Below, piece after piece: positions 58,767 to 64,000 of a DNA stretch of 64,000 bases (positions are counted from its first letter, which is position 1; each line of letters starts with the position of its first letter). The DNA is from Tetmemena sp. SeJ-2015 (lineage: Eukaryota; Ciliophora; Spirotrichea; Sporadotrichida; Oxytrichidae), in contig JAJKFJ010022871.1 of the NCBI GenBank assembly GCA_027382625.1, positions 1-64,000 on the forward strand, written 5' to 3'. The notes under the pieces are model-generated. The model had not been told where the DNA came from and ran no database searches. It saw only the letters and a list, made by a program, of their open reading frames with translations. Both the position numbers and the translations under genes were made by a program.

Positions 58767-61700
58767 TCAAATAAGGTTAAAATGAAAATAGGCAAATTAG
58801 AATAAGCAGCTTACACTTCTAAGTATAGTTTAGCTCTGATAAAGTAGGTGTTGATAGTTGCTTGGTGTTTGAAATGGAGTTTATATTTTATATTTGAATA
58901 ATGAATTTGAACGATTATAATAATACCGCCCGCCCCATTCACAGTCTACCACACAACATATCAATTTTCCAATATAGCTATTCTTTGCGAGGTATTGAAT
59001 TGTATCAGGCACCTTGCCATTAACTAGAGGCTTGGGTCCACTCACATTCTTCTTATTTATCATCGAGGGAAGCTGTTTATTGAAGAGAGTTTTGTTGAGC
59101 TAAGTCTTAGCTGCAATAGGATGAGGCTACCTCACTCTATCAATGGCTGTTCTATCTTCAATGTAAACTTTCTTAAATTATTATACAAGCAACTCTCTAT
59201 TGTAAGATATTTAAGCCTCGATTCTTTATTCCTCAAGATCTTGCTTTTGAATTGTGGAGTTGAAGCGCTGGAGGTCTTTCTATTTCAGAAGTTGCTACAT
59301 GTTATAGTATTCATCACTCTCCTGTTGTCTTTTGACCTCATCCTCACTCATATCTTCCTCCTCCATCATTCTCTGCTTAGCCTCAAGTTGCATTTACTTC
59401 TATCGAATCAAGTCCAAGTTATTCCATATAAAAGTAGTAAATTAAAACTCTCAAATCACGCTACTATAGAAATAATCTCTCCGCTCTGCATGACTTGGTC
59501 AGCCAGTTAGCTTGCCTCAAGCATCTTGTTTTGCTTGATGCGCTCTTCAATCATCTTCTTACGTAGCTTTGAATCATCATCTAACTCGTCTTCATCGCCC
59601 ATCATCTCACCTCTCTTGCGTTTCTTGTTATCTCCGAAGAGAACGGCTTATACTGTTCTTGCCAACTCTTCTCTATCTAGCTTCTCCTCCATCTCTCTCA
59701 ACTTTTGATAAATCCATATATTAACTCTATTCGAAATCAAGAGCAAACTAGATAGATATGGTTTAGTGATCCTCGTTTGCATCTTCAATTTCTTCGTCAT
59801 CTCCTTTCACTACAAAGCCATCTAAATCATCGTCTAATTCGTCCCCATCATATTCTTCATCATCCTCTCTGTTAATTCTCTTCCTCATATCATCATTCCC
59901 CTTCGTCGTCAGAGCCAAGCTCAGCTTCCTCTTCCAGGAATCTTCCTAAGCGCTTCCTTTGTTGCTCCTTCTCTCTACGTTTCTTCTCCTGAACTTTACG
60001 CTCTTTATCTGAAAACATAGAGGGAAGTGACAAGTTAGAAGCTTTTCTGCTTTGCCCTGCTGCGCTTAGCTTTTTAGCCTTGCCTGTCAAAGAAGAAACC
60101 TGAGATAGAGACTATTCAGCAGATTCACCCTAAGCATTTCTCTTGAGTCTCCTTGATGGAACCAGTTCATCGACATGATCCTTATCCTCTTCATTTTCCT
60201 CGGTGGCTTATGCATTTTCTTATCCTTCCTCATTGTCTATTCTCTGTAGTTTCCTTAATCTCCTAGTGGGCTCTTGAGAAGTTTCTTCATCTCCCTCTTT
60301 TGACTCTTCCAAATCGTCTTGAGAATTTTTGACTAAGGATTCTTTGACTCTTTTTTCCTTCACGACTAGTCGCTCTTCCTCATCGAAAGCATCCATGTCG
60401 TATTCTTCCTCACCCTCTTCATCTTCACCATCTTCTTCCTCTCTGTAATCTACTAAATATAATCGCTAATAAATCATAGTTAAATCTTCATCATCGACTT
60501 CTCTTGCATCTTAGTCTCTCTAAATAAATATCAATACTTTATAGTAGTAATAATAGAGTCTGCATTGAAGTCATCGTCAGGGTGTTCCTCTGTACCTTCA
60601 ATAGCTTTAGACTCCTTGAGAGTTGACTATTTCTTTAGCAGCTCAAGCTTTGCACTTTTGTCATTTGCGCTGGTGAGATCAGTATATAAATGTCTCATAA
60701 TTTGTATTATGATCAGTTGTGACTTTAGTGTTAGCGAGATCTTAAATTGAGACTTTGCCTCTACGCATAAGTCTCTGTGTTTGTAAACTATTCAGAAGAG
60801 CTTGCCTTTGCTTTTAAGCCTCAGAACCTCCTGAGCTTCCTCCCATCGATGTCATATTCTATAATCATTTATATTAGACTAGAACACTACAGTTGAAGTC
60901 TATGCTACTATATAATTAATATTGGGGGCAGCAATGTAAGAGCCATTCTTTAGCTTGATCACAGGAGCCTCTCTTTTCTTGATCAAGGCATCTCTCTGCC
61001 TTTGAATTCTCATTTCCTCCTTGGGGTCTATGAAATGAATTCCTGATTCCTCGTCATCATCATCCTCTGGCCTTTGCTGTTGCAGATTAGTTTAAGCTCT
61101 GCTGAAGGCGTTGGGATATGCTTAGGATTGAGCAGGCTAAATTAGTTTGCGAGTTGAAGTATCAATTTGTTCTTCCTAAACTTAATTCTGTTACTAAGTT
61201 TGAGCTCTTTGCTCCATAGGATGCAAGTCGGTCATCTATTCTCCATCTTCATGATCACTTTCAAATGCAGATCGCTCTCTTTACTCAAACTTAGGCTATT
61301 TATAAATAGCATAGGTACTTTATAATGTGAATTGTGAAGCTGTTAATTTTAACCTTCTTAGTTATTGGCATCTCCCATCTCAACATCTTTCTTTTAAAAG
61401 CTAATTTTGAGTAAATGAGAGTATTAAAATCTTAGTCTTTTGTCTAGGATTGATTAATAGATGGAACTAGCTATTATTAAGGAGGAGGAGGTCTCTGATC
61501 TCTTTTCAGAATATCTTTTAGCTGTTCCTTAAGGGGAATTATTATGCCCTTAGCAGCAAGTTTATTAACTTCAACCTTTTGGCCACTGATTCCATTCAGT
61601 CCCAAGCTTTGCATGAATCCTTTCTCAAGAATGAATATTAAATTAATGTTAGTGGCAACTCTAGCTCCGAGACTAGAGTTATTAGCTTGCTGTTTGTTTT

Positions 61701-63653
61701 ATCTAGAAGCTATCAATTCATTAATAATAATAATACTTCAAAATTCTATTCACTCAGACCTATTTTCTTTCGAGGCTGGTTATTTCCTAAATCAAGGGCC
61801 TCATGCATGATCTCCTGATTAGCTGCTCTCAAGCCTCCAAAGAGGTTGTCTCTCTCTTGGCCAGATATGAGGAAATCCCCATCACTATCGTTTTGGTCGA
61901 GATAAAGGTCCTTGTTTATGATGTCTCCAACTAGTTTATTTGTAGTCTTTAATCTGTTCGGGTCTTAAACTACTTTGGGCTTAGGAACTCGCTTTTTCCT
62001 CTCTGGTTTAGGCTCATTTAGTTTATCAATAAGTAAAGTCTTTAATAACAATAAAAATCATTGGGATCTTTCCCGCTTTCATCGAAAGCGCTTTCCCACT
62101 TTCCGCCTTTTTGAGATTTCTTAAGGTCAAAGATAACAAAAATTGATCTTATTGATTAGCAATTATTCAATCAACAATTAACTAATTTAAAGAATTAAAA
62201 CACCAAGAATATTGCATTTTATAATGAAATAGAGTCAATTCCAATCTATCAAGAATCATTCAATAGATCCAGACCACCTTTCTCCTCAGAAAAGTTGGCT
62301 AGAGAACGAACTATTTTGGGAGTGCTCCAAAAATGGACTGCCCTATTTGTTTACTTTGATTGCACTTATGTTGTGAATTTGATCCTCTTCAGATCCTGCG
62401 CTTCCATAAACAGCATCTCTGACATGCCTGTTGATACTCCTGAGTACTATTTATTTATTGTGGCCATTAGTTGCCTGAGGAGGAGTTCGATTCTCCTTAT
62501 CTCCATAGCTGTCTCTCTCGAAGTCGCAGAAAGCTGCCATTCCCTCTTGTCTTTCATAATTAGACTCTTGCTATTCCTCATCAGTGTCATAAATTTAGCT
62601 GCGGTTGATTCCATACTGTGTTATATCGCAGCTGCTTGGTTGATCCTAGATTTCTCTCTCCAACTCCTCGAGAGTCATTGGCTTATCCTTCTTTGAGCTT
62701 TTCTTTCTCATCTGTCTCTTCTTAACTCCATTTTTGGCTAGCTACTACTATTGATTCCTTGAATTTTCCTGCTGCTTCAAGTTTTAAACTTTGCTAAGAT
62801 CCTTTCTCTAGGATGATATTTATTGAGCTTGATTAAGTGGCAATTTTAAGTGAAGATTCTGGGGAAGTCCTGACTTCTTCGGCATTTACTTTATTGTCAC
62901 TAAATGATCAGGGTTCTCTTCCTAGAGAGGATAAAATTCTGCAGCTGTGATTACATTTTCTGGAGTTTACCCATCAGCTTCTATTAAAGAAAATTCATTT
63001 ATGTGAGCTTATTTGAGACTGATCTCTATGCCAGAGAGTTTAAGGGAGATATTTTCATTTATGCCATCTCCTCTAAATCTTTAGACTCCTCTTCTTTCTC
63101 TTTCTGGCTCCACAGCTTTAATATCTCTTTTATCAACAGTCTTAAAGAATCATTTTATTTGTTTTAGGTATAGTAAATAAAAGATGTTATTATTCTACTC
63201 TGGAGTGCTCTGATCGCTACTTGAAGGAGTAGGCTAGGTGACTGGATGGACTTGAATCGAGAAGCTGGTGGACGCTTGCTTCAGATGCTGTATCTGAAGC
63301 TACTCCTCATTTTCTCTAACCGGAGCTCCGCGATGAGTATTACATTATTGATGGATCTAATTATTGCCATTCATTCTTGATTAGTGCTATTACTACTGCT
63401 GTTTTATTAGATTCTTTACATAGTAGAGATTTTCATGTTAGTTTGAGCGGAAGTTGTTATTGTTATGGTAATGCAGCTAATTGTGATGATTTCTAGGTTG
63501 CTATTGCTGCTGATGTATCAAAGTGTTATTATCTGTTTAGATCCGATTTTTCATTACTGGCTAGGAAGCTAGCTTTTAGATAAGTAACCTCTGTTTTTAG
63601 TCTTTTTACTGAAGCTTTAGAGAAGTGGCTTCAAATCCATCCATAATTGGCAT
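58767..63653 (-). CDS. Large acidic protein, possibly claspin/Mrc1-like
   Basis: It starts MPIMDGFEATSLKLQQK, then a Gln/His/Asn-rich N-terminus. Blocks follow in order: KAVEPERERRGVQRFRGDG (63.1 kb), KDKPMTLEELEREIQDQPSS and RQEGMAAFCDFERDSYGDKE (62.7-62.5 kb), PERKKRVPKPKVVQDPNRLK (62.0 kb), DLYLDQNDSDGDFLISGQER, GLNGISGQKVEVNKLAAKGI (61.6 kb), a Glu/Asp-rich region (60.5-60.2 kb), KERKVQEKKRREKEQQRKRL, GRFLEEEAELGSDDEGE (59.9 kb), YDGDELDDDLDGFVVKGDDE, and LEAKQRMMEEEDMSEDEVKR. FLEEEAELGSDDEGE resembles the conserved acidic motif of claspin/Mrc1 replication-fork mediators, and the charged architecture fits, but no second diagnostic motif was found. The end may be nearer 58880. Plus-strand frames at 59121, 61544 and 62295 are its antisense. 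Confidence 0.5.
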
Positions 63654-63699
63654 GTTGTTCAAGAACGTTCCCTATAATTGTGGGATTTAATAAAGTAAA

Positions 63700-64000
63700 G
63701 TTACCTTTTTTTCTCAATTTTTTCTAGCAATTCTCGACCAACAAAGAGCGTTTACAGTACCAAGTTTTAACACAGATGCAATAGCTTCGTCCTCTTTCCT
63801 CCAGGCTTTACAAAAGCAAACTAAAATTTTTGAAAAATCGGGGCTGAACGTATAATATTGTTAGAGTCATATTGTCTATCTAGCTCTTGATAGTTTAAAA
63901 TTAGGAGTAAGCGATATTTAAATTGAGTAGTGTCTAGATTCTCTATGAGAGGGAATGATTGTTTGTGGAATCTGCAGGCCCTTCGAATTCTTAATAGCTG
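63700..64000 (+). CDS. Forward gene fragment at the right edge
   Basis: A plus-strand frame from about 63723 reads LAILDQQRAFTVPSFNTDAI, then FLQALQKQTKIFEKSGLNVQ and IVYLALDSLKLGVSDIQIEQ, with protein-like composition and TAA/TAG as Gln. A TGA near 63948 and a frame change suggest an IES. It runs off the window and is divergent from the large acidic gene. No family recognised. Confidence 0.35.

Noticed and set aside
59121..59510. 129-codon plus-strand open frame, the second longest under the standard code
   Set aside because: It is antisense to the acidic, Gln-rich minus-strand gene; composition is Leu/Ser/Phe-rich as expected for antisense of Lys/Glu/Gln codons.
62295..62696. 133-codon plus-strand open frame
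   Set aside because: Same reason: the minus strand reads LEELEREIQDQPSS and similar charged sequence with TAA/TAG as Gln.
1..64000. CRISPR arrays, rRNA, tRNA, bacterial operons or ribosome binding sites
   Set aside because: No regularly spaced repeats, no cloverleaf or rRNA-like GC-rich block, and the genes are clearly nuclear genes of a ciliate.

Overview
This window reads as germline (micronuclear) DNA of a ciliate that uses TAA and TAG as glutamine and only TGA as stop, as many spirotrichs (Oxytricha/Stylonychia group) do. With that code, families such as cyclin, Rab, sorting nexin, NF-YB and NSUN2 read through many TAA/TAG codons and end on TGA. The DNA is strongly AT-rich. Most recognisable genes on both strands are interrupted by very short, AT-rich segments that do not start GT and end AG. 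Each is flanked by a 2-6 base direct repeat, and removing the segment plus one repeat copy restores the conserved protein exactly. These are internal eliminated sequences (IESs) with pointer repeats. I place 25 of them, removing 23-58 bp each, plus two possible micro-IESs of 8 and 11 bp. Ordinary GT-AG introns, many only 33-39 nt, occur in the same genes. The segments I could order are collinear; I saw no scrambled gene.

Layout. 0-18 kb is very AT-rich and gene-poor: it holds about five diverged copies of a four-membrane-segment protein family, broken into 60-150 bp coding islands, then a fragmented unknown gene (14.2-17.5 kb). 18.1-23.3 kb is a tandem pair of UNC93-like transporter paralogues. 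23.8-31.1 kb holds several unrecognised forward genes, including a duplicated Cys/His/Trp-rich module and a signal-peptide protein. 31.3-34.8 kb is on the reverse strand: a cyclin and a Ser/Asn/Gln-rich gene. 35.2-43.5 kb is forward: a Rab GTPase, a PX-domain sorting nexin, a small MGCC-start protein and a C2H2 zinc-finger protein. NF-YB lies on the reverse strand at 43.7-44.4 kb. 45.2-49.7 kb is forward: a multi-pass membrane protein running through an intron into a long coiled coil. 49.8-63.7 kb is on the reverse strand: NSUN2-like RNA cytosine methyltransferase, a large low-complexity protein, and a large acidic protein possibly related to claspin/Mrc1. A forward fragment runs off the right edge.

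The genes are functionally unrelated (transport, cell cycle, membrane traffic, transcription, tRNA modification), with no operon logic. Because only TGA stops translation, open frames occur by chance in all frames, so frames were chosen by family similarity, codon composition and agreement between paralogues. Gene ends and IES-joined structures are reconstructions by eye.
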